Source of the DNA: Candidatus Protistibacter heckmannii
Lineage (GTDB): Bacteria; Pseudomonadota; Gammaproteobacteria; Burkholderiales; Burkholderiaceae
DNA length: 64,000 bases
Reading direction: 5' to 3'
Assembly: GCA_025050535.1 (NCBI GenBank)
Contig: JALBVF010000009.1
Coordinates: 23,061 to 87,060, forward strand
The notes under the pieces were generated by a model. The model was not told the DNA's origin. It made no database searches and saw nothing but the letters and a program-made list of their open reading frames with translations. Position numbers and translations under genes: made by a program. Positions 25,442 to 38,031 of the stretch are shown one piece after another (the first letter of the stretch is position 1; every line of letters begins with the position of its first letter).

Positions 25442-26974
25442 TTACAGGGGGATGTTGCCGTGCTTGCGCCACGGGTTGTCGAGCTTCTTATCCTTGAGCA
25501 TCACCAGGCTGCGACAGATGCGCTTGCGGGTTTCGCGGGGCATGATCACGTCGTCGATAAAGCCGCGGTGCCCGGCGACGAACGGGTTGGCGAACTTGCT
25601 GCGGTATTCCTGCTCGCGCGCGGCGAGCTTGGCCGGATCATTCTTCTCCTCGCGGAAGATGATCTCCACCGCGCCCTTGGGGCCCATCACCGCGATCTCC
25701 GCCGAAGGCCAGGCGAAGTTCACGTCGCCGCGCAGATGCTTGGAGGCCATCACGTCGTAGGCGCCGCCGTAGGCCTTGCGGGTGATCACCGTGACCTTGG
25801 GCACCGTGCATTCGGCATAGGCGTAAAGCAGCTTGGCGCCGTGCTTGATAATGCCGCCGTATTCCTGCGCGGCGCCGGGCATGAAGCCGGGCACGTCGAC
25901 GACGGTGATCACGGGAATGCTGAACGCTTCGCAGAAGCGCACGAAGCGCGCCGCCTTGATGGAGCTCTTGATGTCCAGGCAGCCCGCCAGCACCAGCGGC
26001 TGGTTGGCGACGATGCCCACGGTCTGGCCGTCCATGCGCGCGAAGCCCACGATGATGTTCTTCGCATAGTCGGGCTGCAGCTCGAAGAAATCGCCGTCGT
26101 CAACCGCCTTGAGGATCAGCTCCTTCATGTCGTAGGGCTTGTTGGAATTTTCCGGCACCAGGGTGTCGAGCGAGAGGTCCATGCGTTCCACCGGATCGTG
26201 CGTGGGGCGCACCGTCGGCTTTTCGCGGTTGTTCAGCGGCAGGTAGTTGAAGAAGCGGCGCAGCATGAGGATGGCGTCGACGTCGTTGTCGAAGGCCATG
26301 TCGGCCACGCCGGACTGGCCGGTATGCGTGAGCGCGCCGCCCAGCTCCTCGGCGCTCACCTCCTCATGGGTCATGGTCTTCACCACGTCGGGGCCGGTCA
26401 CGAACATATAGGAGCTGTCCTTGACCATGAAGATGAAGTCGGTCATCGCCGGCGAATACACCGCGCCGCCGGCGCAGGGGCCCATGATCATCGAGATCTG
26501 CGGCACCACGCCAGAGGCCAGCACGTTGCGCTGGAAGACCTCGGCATAGCCGCCCAGCGAGGCCACGCCCTCCTGGATGCGCGCGCCGCCTGAATCTTTC
26601 AGGCCGATCACCGGCGCGCCCACCTTCATCGCCTTGTCCATGACCTTGCAGATCTTCTCAGCGTGCGCTTCAGAGAGCGCGCCGCCGAAGACGGTGAAGT
26701 CCTGCGAGAAGACGAAGACCAGGCGGCCGTTGATCATGCCGTAGCCGGTCACCACGCCGTCGCCCGGCACGGTCTGCTCCTGCATGCCGAAGTCGTGGCA
26801 GCGGTGCTCGACGAACATATCCCATTCCTCGAAGGAGCCTTCGTCGAGCAGCAGCTCGAGGCGCTCGCGCGCGGTGAGCTTGCCCTTGGAATGCTGGGCG
26901 GCGATGCGTTTCTCGCCACCGCCTATCCTTGCCTTGGCCCGCTTCTCTTCAAGCTGGCGGATGATGTCGTGCAT
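25442..26974 (-). CDS. pccB: Propionyl-CoA carboxylase beta (carboxyltransferase) subunit
   Basis: PccB transfers the carboxyl group from biotin to propionyl-CoA, giving (S)-methylmalonyl-CoA. The 510-residue product has the usual two crotonase-like halves: [59 protein letters not shown], then in the second half [36 protein letters not shown]. The length and ending [11 protein letters not shown] are typical. It lies between meaB and pccA on one strand and is intact, in contrast to both neighbours. Confidence 0.95.
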   Translation of the reverse strand: MHDIIRQLEEKRAKARIGGGEKRIAAQHSKGKLTARERLELLLDEGSFEEWDMFVEHRCHDFGMQEQTVPGDGVVTGYGMINGRLVFVFSQDFTVFGGALSEAHAEKICKVMDKAMKVGAPVIGLKDSGGARIQEGVASLGGYAEVFQRNVLASGVVPQISMIMGPCAGGAVYSPAMTDFIFMVKDSSYMFVTGPDVVKTMTHEEVSAEELGGALTHTGQSGVADMAFDNDVDAILMLRRFFNYLPLNNREKPTVRPTHDPVERMDLSLDTLVPENSNKPYDMKELILKAVDDGDFFELQPDYAKNIIVGFARMDGQTVGIVANQPLVLAGCLDIKSSIKAARFVRFCEAFSIPVITVVDVPGFMPGAAQEYGGIIKHGAKLLYAYAECTVPKVTVITRKAYGGAYDVMASKHLRGDVNFAWPSAEIAVMGPKGAVEIIFREEKNDPAKLAAREQEYRSKFANPFVAGHRGFIDDVIMPRETRKRICRSLVMLKDKKLDNPWRKHGNIPL

Positions 26975-27028
26975 GCTGGACTCCTAGGTCGATGCGGGTT
27001 TGTTCTTTGTTCGGGAAATGCGGAGGGC

Positions 27029-28057
27029 TCAGGCTCCGCGGAAAAGCTGCAGCAAGGCGTTGGCGGCGGCGGTGGGCGCGGCGCGGCCGACCTCGACCTC
27101 GGCGGCCAGCGCCGGCAGCGCCGCGACCACCGCCGGATCGGCGCGGAAGCGGGCCTTCAGCCCGTCCTCGATCAGCGTCCACATCCAGTCGAGCGCCTGA
27201 CGCCGGCGCTTCTCGGCGAGCACGCCGCCCGCCACGACGGCCTGCTGGCGCACGCCTTCGGTCATCACTGCGACATAGCGCTAGACGGTCTGCCAGAACG
27301 TCTCCATGCCATCGCCACGCAGGGCGCTCACGCCCAGCACCGGCGGCCGCCAGGCGGCATGCGCGGAACGCAGCATGCCCAGCGAATTGCGCATCTTTCC
27401 CATGGCCAGCTCGGCGGCCTCGGGATCGAGATCCACCTTGTTGTAGACGATGAGGTCGGCCAGCTCGACGATGCCCCTCTTGATCGCCTGCAGGTCGTCG
27501 CCGGCGTTGGGTAACTGCAGCAGCACGAAGACGTCGGTCATGCCGGCCACGGCGATTTCGCTCTGGCCAACGCCCACGGTCTCGACGATGACGACATCGA
27601 AGCCCGCCGCCTCGCAGATCAGCACGGATTCGCGTGTGTGCGCCGCCACGCCGCCCAGCGAGCCCGCCGCCGGAGACGGCCGGATAAAAGCCTGCGGCGA
27701 CACAGAGAGCCGCTCCATCTGTGTCTTGTCGCCGAGAATGGAGCCGCCGCTGAGCGAGCTCGACGGGTCCACCGCCAGCACCGCCACCTTGTGGCCCTTG
27801 TCGATCAGATGCAGGCCCAGGGCCTCGATGAAGGTGGACTTGCCCACGCCAGGCACGCCGGAGATGCCCACGCGCACGCTCTTGCCCGCATGCGGCAGCA
27901 GCCGCGCGAGCATCTCGCCTGCCGCCTGCTGATGGTCGGCGCGTGAGGACTCCACCAGGGTGATCGCGCGCGCCAGGGCGCGGCGCTGGCCGGCGAGCAC
28001 GCCGTCTTCCGGCGCATCCGCGCCAGCGCAGCTGGGCGGATTGGATGGGGCCGTCAT
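27029..28057 (-). pseudogene. meaB: Methylmalonyl-CoA mutase-associated GTPase MeaB/ArgK, nonsense mutation
   Basis: MeaB is the G protein that protects and loads cobalamin on methylmalonyl-CoA mutase. From ATG 28057 the frame contains the P loop [43 protein letters not shown] and NKVD. A TAG at 27281-27283 interrupts FWQTV-stop-RYVAVMTEGV; the same frame continues 84 codons to LFRGA-stop at 27029. The expected residue is Glu (GAG to TAG). The lost C-terminal segment carries the dimerisation helices, so function is doubtful. It begins 30 bases after the mutase gene. Confidence 0.9.
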
Positions 28058-28087
28058 GACAAAACCGCTGCGCGCATGGGGCTGCGG

Positions 28088-30260
<2,173 letters not shown>

Positions 30261-30335
30261 GATCGATTCCTGGATGTGTGGCGGAGCCCGCCTCCGGCGT
30301 CTCCGCGTTAATAGTCTAGGTGTTGCAAACAGATG

Positions 30336-30380
30336 TTGACATGATTTGCCAACTATAATAATTTATTAATAATTATTAAT
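30336..30380. promoter_or_regulatory. AT-rich divergent promoter region with 16-bp perfect palindrome
   Basis: In an otherwise GC-rich window, the gap between the mutase gene and the divergent GntR gene holds TTGACA at 30336, a TATAAT at 30354 and the perfect palindrome ATTAATAATTATTAAT at 30365-30380. The palindrome is 30 bases from the GntR start, a suitable place for autoregulation and for control of the mutase operon. The spacing of the two boxes (12 bases) is short, so they may not form one promoter. Confidence 0.55.
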
Positions 30381-30409
30381 GTAAGATAGCGGATTCGAGG
30401 TACCGACAA

Positions 30410-31147
30410 GTGAACACATTCGTTCAAGACGGCCCTTCCGACAGTGCCCTGACCCCTCGCGCCCTGTATGAACAGGTGGCCGAGCGGCTGCGCACGCGCA
30501 TCTTCGCGCATGAACTCGCTCCGGGCGACTGGTTCGATGAACAGGCGCTGGCCACCGAATATGGCATCAGCCGCACTCCCCTGCGCGAGGCGCTCAAGGT
30601 ACTGGCGGCCGAGGGCCTGGTGACGATGCGGGTGCGCCGCGGCTGCTACGTGACCGAAGTCAGCCAGCGCGACCTCGACGAAATCTTCCAGATCCTCGCC
30701 CTGCTCGAAGGCCAGGCCGCCGAGGACGCCGCCCTGCGCGCCACCAATACCGAGCTGCTGGAGCTGCGCCGCATGCACCAGAAGCTCGAGGAACAGGCTG
30801 GCCGCAACGACCTCGACGGCTTCTTCCAGACCAACCAGGCCTTTCACGCGCGCGTGCAGGAAATCTCCGGAAACCGCTGGCTCAAGGCTATGATCGACGA
30901 CCTGCGCAATATCCTCAAGCTGAACCGGCACAAGTCGCTGTCGGTGAAGGGGCGGCTGCAGAAGTCGCTCTTCGAGCACCGCGAGATCACCGCCGCGCTC
31001 GAGACGCGCGACGCCCGCCGCACCGGCCTGCTGGTGCGCGAGCATCTGCGCAACGGCCGCGCCGCGGCCTCGGAGACCGCCGCCGAAAGCGCGACTGGCC
31101 ACACGGCCGACGCCGTCTCCGATGCGGCCGCCGCCGCCAATCCCTGA
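30410..31147 (+). CDS. GntR-family regulator with FCD domain
   Basis: A 245-residue transcription regulator. The winged helix is at about residues 15-80 (YEQVAERLRTRIFAHELAPG, DEQALATEYGISRTPLREALKVL) and the all-helical FCD ligand domain at about 85-220 with metal-type His positions in FFQTNQAFHARVQEISGN and LFEHREITAALE. The Ala-rich tail is unstructured. Translation starts at a GTG. It is divergent from the propionyl-CoA block and probably controls it in response to an organic acid or CoA ester; that is inference from position. Intact. Confidence 0.88.
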   Translation: MNTFVQDGPSDSALTPRALYEQVAERLRTRIFAHELAPGDWFDEQALATEYGISRTPLREALKVLAAEGLVTMRVRRGCYVTEVSQRDLDEIFQILALLEGQAAEDAALRATNTELLELRRMHQKLEEQAGRNDLDGFFQTNQAFHARVQEISGNRWLKAMIDDLRNILKLNRHKSLSVKGRLQKSLFEHREITAALETRDARRTGLLVREHLRNGRAAASETAAESATGHTADAVSDAAAAANP

Positions 31148-31160
31148 CCCCCCCGCCCGC

Positions 31161-31197
31161 CGGTGCGGGCCGTTGATCTATATCAAGGCCCGCACCG
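31161..31197 (+). promoter_or_regulatory. FNR/ANR box inside a GC-rich inverted repeat
   Basis: TTGATCTATATCAA at 31173-31186 matches the FNR-family consensus TTGAT-N4-ATCAA exactly. It is enclosed by CGGTGCGGGCC (31161-31171) and its perfect reverse complement (31187-31197). The box centre is about 105 bases upstream of the universal stress gene start, consistent with class II activation of a promoter with its -10 near 31210. The hairpin could also terminate the upstream GntR transcript. Confidence 0.8.
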
Positions 31198-31284
31198 ACG
31201 GGTTTGCATTACAGTCGCACCATGCGTTGGAGCGGCGCGCAAGCGCGCCGCCCGGCCCACTCTCTCAACGACAAGGAGGTGACC

Positions 31285-31719
31285 ATGTTCAAGCACATTC
31301 TGATTCCCACCGACGGCTCGGAGCTTTCCCAGAAGGCGGCGGAGGCCGGCGTGGCTCTCGCCAAGTCCCTCGGCGCGAAGATCACCGCCTACGCGAGCAT
31401 GCCGGAGTATCCGTATGCGCTGATGACCGAGTTCGTGGTCGAAACGCCTTCGAGCTTCCACGACCGCGTGAAGGCCGAGGCCGAAGCCAACCTCGGCGAC
31501 GTGGCCGCGCTCGCCAAGTCCGCCGGCATCGCCTACAACAGCGACAGCTCGGAGAGCCCCATGCCATACTCCGGCATCATCGAAGCGTCCAAGCGCAACG
31601 GCTGCGACCTGATCCTCATGGCCTCACACGGCCGAAGCGGCCTCTCAGCCGTGCTCCTGGGCAGCGAGACGCAGAAGGTGCTGACCCATTCGACCATTCC
31701 GGTGCTGGTCTACCGCTGA
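31285..31719 (+). CDS. Universal stress protein, UspA family
   Basis: A 144-residue cytoplasmic stress protein with an ideal AAGGAGGT ribosome-binding site and ATG at 31285. It starts MFKHILIPTDGSELSQKAA and ends with the ATP-binding signature ASHGRSGLSAVLLGSETQKVL then STIPVLVYR. The Gly-X2-Gly-X9-Gly-Ser pattern predicts nucleotide binding. The FNR-type box upstream suggests induction under low oxygen, as known for several Usp genes. A strong terminator follows at 31759. Confidence 0.93.
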   Translation: MFKHILIPTDGSELSQKAAEAGVALAKSLGAKITAYASMPEYPYALMTEFVVETPSSFHDRVKAEAEANLGDVAALAKSAGIAYNSDSSESPMPYSGIIEASKRNGCDLILMASHGRSGLSAVLLGSETQKVLTHSTIPVLVYR

Positions 31720-31758
31720 GCCGGCACCTCTCTTTTTCTTCGGTAGTTCGTTCCTTCG

Positions 31759-31784
31759 AGCCCGCCTTCCGGCGGGCTTTTTTT
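31759..31784 (+). terminator. Rho-independent terminator after the universal stress gene
   Basis: AGCCCGCC, loop TTCC, GGCGGGCT and a run of seven T. It lies 40 bases after the stop codon. Confidence 0.92.
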
Positions 31785-31861
31785 ATGCCCGCACACACAA
31801 AAAAGCGCCGTTGGATGCCCCCCGGCGGCGTACAAGGCACAACGGAGAAAGACTCTTTGAA

Positions 31862-33136
<1,275 letters not shown>

Positions 33137-33410
33137 CGTCAAATCTCCATGTGTGAAATACATTCAAAAATTGGCAGACAGAGTCACATGTCTTATATAA
33201 GAGTATAGTAACGCGAATTTGCGACGCAACAGAAAAGACAGATGTGTTGCAATAAATTTTCATCTTTTATTTCATGGTGTTATACGCGTTGCTTTGCAAT
33301 ATGAAATGAAATTGCCCAATTTGAAAGCGGCCCATGCGGCAACGCAATGCAAATTTTTAGCGAACAAAACAATATTCCACATCGTGAAATATTGCTGAAG
33401 CTGAAAAGAC
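33137..33410. promoter_or_regulatory. AT-rich upstream region of aceA
   Basis: No gene is seen here. The region is much richer in A and T than its surroundings and carries several short motifs: CAATATT (33370-33376) and AATATTG (33388-33394) form an interrupted inverted repeat, and TTTGCAATATG and AATGCAAATTT recur in the middle. These are candidate operators for acetate-responsive control of aceA; I cannot assign a regulator. Confidence 0.5.
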
Positions 33411-33785
33411 TTATTTGCGGGTTTTGCGGTGTGCGACCCAGTCGCCGCCAGAAATGTCTGGCAGATGGGCGGCGAGCGCGGGGTTGGCCGGATAGACCAG
33501 GCAGCTCAGGGAGCCTTTCGAGGTAAGGATCTGCAGGGTCTCGCGGAGAAATTCGCCGGGCCGGGTGTAGTCGACTTCCTCGATGGCGTCGAGCAGGGGC
33601 AGCAGCTCGGGGACGATGTCGTAGACCTCGCCCACGACGCTCCCCTCCCCATCCCTCAGCCAGCCCGGATAGAGGCCGAAATCGACCAGCCGGCCCGGCG
33701 CCGCCGCCTGGGTGCGCAGCACCGGAGCGGCCGGCAGACCGACCGGCGATGCTGCCGGCATCGCACCCCTCATCGCGCGCCTCAC
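33411..33785 (-). pseudogene. Gamma-glutamylcyclotransferase-like (GGCT/AIG2) remnant lacking its N-terminus
   Basis: The 124-codon frame has GRLVDFGLYPGW, VVGEVYDI, LLPLLDAIEEVDYTR and a terminal region with SCLVYPAN, typical of the beta-barrel GGCT/AIG2 fold. The family normally begins with the substrate-binding VYGTL motif, which is missing; the frame instead opens with an Ala/Pro-rich stretch. The N-terminal ~25 residues therefore seem lost. It is transcribed toward aceA. Function, if any, is unknown. Confidence 0.6.
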
Positions 33786-33799
33786 CGCGGCGCCGTTGC

Positions 33800-34976
33800 T
33801 CAGGCCTCCGCGGCCGCGGCGCGCGTCCGGTTGCCGTGGCCCACGGTCACCGCGGTGCCGATCGCCAGGAACTGGAACATGCCCACCACCGCGAAGACCA
33901 GCGCGGGCAGATGACGGTCCATCAGCGCGCCAAAGAGCAGCGGCCCAATGGCGAAGCCGACGTCCAGCCCCGAATACACGGTGCCGTAAACGCGGCCCGT
34001 CGCGCCCTTGGGCGAGGCGAGGCCAGGCCCGAGCCGAAACAGATCAGGACGGTGAACACGGGCACCAGGATCGCTGGAGGCCGGTCGCCACCGTGAAGGA
34101 CATCAGGCCGGAGACCGCCAGCGAGGCGGCCATCATCTTGTTGTGCGTGCCCAGCTTGCCGACCATGAAGCCGCCGCAGAGGATGCCCGCGGCGGTGGCC
34201 AGCGACAGGGGAATGCCGTAGACCTGCGTGAGCGCCGTGGGCGCGAAGCTCTGGATGCCCGCCAGCGTCACCGTGCTCATCAGGAAAAAGCCCCAACACT
34301 GCACACCTGCGGCAGCTTGAGGAAAGCCAGCGCGCTTTCGCCACCGCGGCGGCCACGGGCTTGCCGGCCTGGGCCGTCTGCGCGGCGGGATGCACGGCGT
34401 CGAGCACCTCATCGTCGGCGAGCCGGTCGCGGAAGATGATGATCAGCGTGAGCACCGCCAGCGCCACACGCCAGCCGGCCAGTTCGGTGATGCCCACGAG
34501 GAAGAGCGGCGCGGCCGCCCAGCCCAGCGTGCCCGAGAGGCTGTGCATGGAGAAGGCATGGCCGAGACGGGCGCTCTCTCGCGATGGTTCAGCAGCGTGT
34601 AGTCGACCAAATGGAATATGCCGTTGCCCAGGCCCGCGATCACCGTGCCGGCGATCAGCACCTCATAGCTCTGCGCGAGCGAGAGCCAGCCGGCCGAAGC
34701 CGCCAGCAGCCCGAGCCCGGCGAAGAGGACCGGCCGCGCGCCGACGCGCTCCATCAGAAAGCCCGAGAGCGCCTGCACCACGCACGAGACCACGAAGAAC
34801 ACGGTCATCAGCAGACCCAGCTCCACATAGCTCAGGCCGAAGGCCGGCTTGATCCACGGAAACAGCGGCGCGAGGATCAGATGGAAGAAGTGCGAGGTCG
34901 CATGCGCGATGGCCACCAGGCCGATGATCTGGGCGTCGCTGCGGACGCCCGGCCATGCCAGAACAGCGGTCGACAT
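33800..34976 (-). pseudogene. Major facilitator superfamily transporter, several frameshifts
   Basis: From ATG 34976 the first six helices are readable (IIGLVAIAHATSHFFHLIL, FGLSYVELGLLMTVFF, GIFHLVDYTLLNHRE). Frames then change near 34570, 34315 and 34070. The later pieces are still recognisable in alternating frames (FSMHSLSGTLGWAAAPLFL, TALTQVYGIPLSLATAAGIL) and the end is QFLAIGTAVTVGHGNRT. N-terminal features resemble the Fsr/fosmidomycin-resistance type of MFS carriers. It is divergent from sbp. It cannot make a full transporter. Confidence 0.85.
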
Positions 34977-35151
34977 AGGTACGGAGCTTTAAACGATAAA
35001 GATGCAATTATAGCCCCGCCCTCGGCTCCCCATGCGCCCGATCCGGGTCCTTTATACTAGAAAGTCATAAAGTTCTCTCAAAACATTCGTTCTCCAAATG
35101 AAAGCGGCTCAGTAGGCTTGCCTCACCTGCCCTGATCTGGAGAGAACCACT

Positions 35152-36210
35152 ATGTTCCGCAACACGATTTCCCGTACCACCAAGCCCGCCCTCCGCCATG
35201 CGCTGCGCAGCCTCGCCGCCGCCGGCCTCGCCCTGGCCGCCCTATTCCAGGCCGCCCCGGCGCTGGCCGACGTCAACCTGCTGAACGTCTCCTACGACCC
35301 GACCCGCGAGCTCTACCAGGACTACAACCAAGCCTTCGCCAAGTACTGGAAGGCCAAGACCGGCGAGACCGTCACCGTGCGCGCCTCGCACGGCGGCTCC
35401 GGCAAGCAGGCCCGCGCCGTGATCGACGGCCTGGACGCCGACGTCGTCACCCTGGCCCTCGCCTACGACATCGACGCCCTCGTCGAACAAGGCAAGCTGC
35501 TGCCGGCCAACTGGCAGAAGCGCCTGCCCAACAACAGCGCGCCCTACACCTCGACCATCGTCTTCCTCGTGCGCAAGGGCAACCCCAAGGGCCTCAAGGA
35601 CTGGGACGACCTGGTCAAGCCCAGCGTGAACATCATCTCGCCCAATCCCAAGACCTCGGGTGGCGCGCGCTGGAACTACCTTGCGGCCTGGAGCTACGCG
35701 CTGAAGAAGAAAGGCGGCACCGAAGCCAGCGCCAAGGAATTCGTGACCAAGCTCTACCAGAACATCTCGGTGCTCGACTCCGGCGCGCGCGGCGCCACCA
35801 CCACCTTCACCAAACGCGGCCTCGGCGACGTGCTGATCGCCTGGGAGAACGAAGCCTATCTAGCGGTCAAGGAGCTCGGCCCCGACGAATTCGACATCGT
35901 CACGCCCTCGGTGAGCATCCTGGCCGAGCCGCCGGTGGCCGTGGTCGACAAGGTCGTGGACCGCAAGGGAACGCGCAAGCAGGCCGAAGCCTACATCCAA
36001 TACCTGTACAGCCTCGAAGGCCAGGGCATCGCCGGCAAACACTACTACCGCCCGCGCGACGCCAAGGCGGCCGCCGCCTACGAAAAGCAGTTCGCCAAGC
36101 TCAAGCTCTTCACCATCGACGAAGTCTTCGGCGGCTGGACCAAGGCCCAGGCGACGCACTTCGCCGACGGCGGCGTCTTCGACCAGATCTACCTGCCCAA
36201 GGCAAAGTGA
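35152..36210 (+). CDS. sbp: Sulfate-binding periplasmic protein
   Basis: This 352-residue protein captures sulfate (or thiosulfate) and delivers it to CysTWA. It starts with a Sec signal peptide of about 39 residues ending [11 protein letters not shown], then the mature N-terminus [16 protein letters not shown], a family hallmark. [15 protein letters not shown] and [16 protein letters not shown] supply the sulfate-binding main-chain contacts. The upstream gap holds TATACT at 35051, a plausible -10. Its stop overlaps the start of a 32-codon ORF, then a peroxiredoxin gene follows. Intact. Confidence 0.95.
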   Translation: MFRNTISRTTKPALRHALRSLAAAGLALAALFQAAPALADVNLLNVSYDPTRELYQDYNQAFAKYWKAKTGETVTVRASHGGSGKQARAVIDGLDADVVTLALAYDIDALVEQGKLLPANWQKRLPNNSAPYTSTIVFLVRKGNPKGLKDWDDLVKPSVNIISPNPKTSGGARWNYLAAWSYALKKKGGTEASAKEFVTKLYQNISVLDSGARGATTTFTKRGLGDVLIAWENEAYLAVKELGPDEFDIVTPSVSILAEPPVAVVDKVVDRKGTRKQAEAYIQYLYSLEGQGIAGKHYYRPRDAKAAAAYEKQFAKLKLFTIDEVFGGWTKAQATHFADGGVFDQIYLPKAK

Positions 36211-36308
36211 TGACCGGGGTGGAGATAATCCTCTCGCTGATCGGCGTGGCAATCTATATGATTGTCTACGCCATTCTCTGCCCGCCCAACACCTCGCAGG
36301 AGATATGA
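36210..36308 (+). CDS. 32-residue single-pass membrane protein between sbp and peroxiredoxin
   Basis: The ATG overlaps the sbp stop (TGATG), which implies translational coupling. The product starts [17 protein letters not shown], spans one hydrophobic helix of about 20 residues and ends CPPNTSQEI. The next gene starts two bases after its stop and takes its AGGAG ribosome-binding site from the last codons of this ORF. It is too short for standard gene callers. The context suggests a role with sulfate uptake or redox control, but I do not recognise a family and function is unknown. Confidence 0.6.
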   Translation: MTGVEIILSLIGVAIYMIVYAILCPPNTSQEI

Positions 36309-36309
36309 T

Positions 36310-36951
36310 ATGGCCAGTCTTCATCTAGGCGACGTCGCACCCGACTTCGAGCAGGAAAGCTCGCTCGGCAAGATTTCTTTCCACCAGTGGCTCGGCAACA
36401 GCTGGGGCGTTCTCTTCTCGCACCCCGCCGACTTCACCCCCGTCTGCACCACCGAACTGGTCCTGACCTCCAAGCTCAAGGGCGGATTCGAGAAGCGCAA
36501 CGTCAAGGTCATCGCGCTCTCCGTCGATCCGGTGGGCTCGCACAAGAAGTGGATCGACGACATCAACGACACACAGAACACCGTGGTGGGCTTCCCCATC
36601 ATCGCCGACGCCGACCACAAGGTCGCCGAGCTCTACGATCTGATCCATCCCAACGCCAGCACCACCGCCACCGTGCGCTCGCTGTTCGTGATCGATCCCA
36701 ACAAGAAGATCCGCCTGACCATCACCTATCCGGCGAGCACGGGCCGCAACTTCGACGAGATCCTGCGCGTGATCGATTCGTTGCAGTTCACCGACAGCCA
36801 CAGCGTCGCCACGCCCGGCAACTGGAAGGATGGCGACGACGTGGTGATCATCCCCTCGCTGCAGGACCCGGAAGTCATCAAGCAGAAGTTTCCCAAGGGC
36901 TACAAGGCCGTACGCCCCTATCTGCGCCTGACGCTGCAACCGAACAAGTAA
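36310..36951 (+). CDS. Peroxiredoxin, 1-Cys (Prx6) type
   Basis: This 213-residue thiol peroxidase reduces hydrogen peroxide and organic peroxides. It starts MASLHLGDVAPDFEQESS. The peroxidatic Cys is in HPADFTPVCTTEL and the supporting Arg in TYPASTGRNFDEILRVIDSLQ; no resolving Cys is evident downstream. The long C-terminal domain (GDDVVIIPSLQDPEVIKQKFPKG) is that of the Prx6 group. It is tightly packed behind sbp and the small membrane ORF, suggesting co-expression with sulfur uptake. A terminator follows. Confidence 0.93.
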   Translation: MASLHLGDVAPDFEQESSLGKISFHQWLGNSWGVLFSHPADFTPVCTTELVLTSKLKGGFEKRNVKVIALSVDPVGSHKKWIDDINDTQNTVVGFPIIADADHKVAELYDLIHPNASTTATVRSLFVIDPNKKIRLTITYPASTGRNFDEILRVIDSLQFTDSHSVATPGNWKDGDDVVIIPSLQDPEVIKQKFPKGYKAVRPYLRLTLQPNK

Positions 36952-36994
36952 AAAGAAGAAGCGCCCCTTGTCCGGGGGACTCACGGGGAATCGC

Positions 36995-37019
36995 AGCCGG
37001 CCTTGGACCGGCTTTTTTA
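36995..37019 (+). terminator. Rho-independent terminator after the peroxiredoxin gene
   Basis: AGCCGG, loop CCTTGGA, CCGGCT and six T. It separates sbp-peroxiredoxin from cysT, which has its own AT-rich leader up to 37158. Confidence 0.88.
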
Positions 37020-37158
37020 TGCGCCGCTGTCGGCAAGCGTTGGCGCCCCGCTTCGCGCGCAGCTTTATACAAAAAAGAAATAAACAACTACGAAATGATT
37101 CTTTTACTTCATTAAGACCGCATCGCAACATGGCGGCTCCTTATTACGCAAACGCTGC

Positions 37159-38031
37159 ATGAGCACCGCCGCCCTGACTTTTCCGCACACAGCGCCGCGC
37201 CGCCGTCCGTGCCGGGTCCTTCCCGGTTTCGGGCTGGCCCTGGGCTTCACGCTCCTCTATCTCAGCCTGATCGTCCTGCTACCGCTCTCGGCCGCCTTCT
37301 TCAAGACCTTCACGGTCAGTTGGGACGTGATCTGGAAGACCGTCTCCGCGCCGCGCGTGGTCGCCAGCTACAAGCTGAGCTTCTTCGCCTCGCTCTACGC
37401 CGCGGCGCTCAACACCGTCTTCGGCCTGATCGTCGCCTGGGTGCTGGTGCGCTACCGCTTCCCGGGCAAGAAGATCGTCGACGCACTGGTGGACCTTCCC
37501 TTCGCCCTGCCTACCGCCGTGGCCGGCATCGCGCTCACCGCGCTCTACACACCCAACGGCTGGATCGGCCGCTATCTTGCACCGCACGACATCAAGATCG
37601 CTTTCACGCCGCTGGGCGTGTTCATCGCGCTCACCTTCATCGGTCTGCCCTTCGTGGTGCGCACCGTGCAGCCAGTGCTCGAGGACGTGGAGAAAGAACT
37701 CGAGGAGGCAGCCGCCTGCCTCGGCGCGAGCCGCCTGCAGACATTTTCGCGCGTGATCCTGCCCACCATCCTCCCGGCCCTGCTCACCAGCTTCGCGCTC
37801 GCCTTCGCGCGCGCCACCGGCGAATACGGCTCGGTGATCTTCATCGCCGGCAACATCCCCATGGTCTCGGAAATCACGCCGCTGATGATCGTCGCCAAGC
37901 TCGAGCAATACGACTACGCCGGCGCCACCGCCATCGCCGTGGTGATGCTGCTGGCCTCCTTTGTGATGCTGCTGCTGATCAATTCGCTGCAGGCCTGGAC
38001 GCGCTCGTGCAGCCAAAAGGAGCCCGCATGA
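37159..38031 (+). CDS. cysT: Sulfate ABC transporter permease CysT (CysU)
   Basis: One of two inner-membrane subunits of the sulfate/thiosulfate importer. The 290-residue product has six predicted helices (first around [19 protein letters not shown]) and the ATPase-contacting loop [36 protein letters not shown] is characteristic of CysT. A 127-base AT-rich gap separates it from the preceding terminator and presumably holds its promoter. Its stop overlaps the cysW start by four bases. Confidence 0.95.
   Translation: MSTAALTFPHTAPRRRPCRVLPGFGLALGFTLLYLSLIVLLPLSAAFFKTFTVSWDVIWKTVSAPRVVASYKLSFFASLYAAALNTVFGLIVAWVLVRYRFPGKKIVDALVDLPFALPTAVAGIALTALYTPNGWIGRYLAPHDIKIAFTPLGVFIALTFIGLPFVVRTVQPVLEDVEKELEEAAACLGASRLQTFSRVILPTILPALLTSFALAFARATGEYGSVIFIAGNIPMVSEITPLMIVAKLEQYDYAGATAIAVVMLLASFVMLLLINSLQAWTRSCSQKEPA

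Noticed and set aside
30336..30359. Single sigma-70 promoter from TTGACA and TATAAT
   Set aside because: The spacing is only 12 bases, too short for one promoter; kept only as part of a regulatory region.
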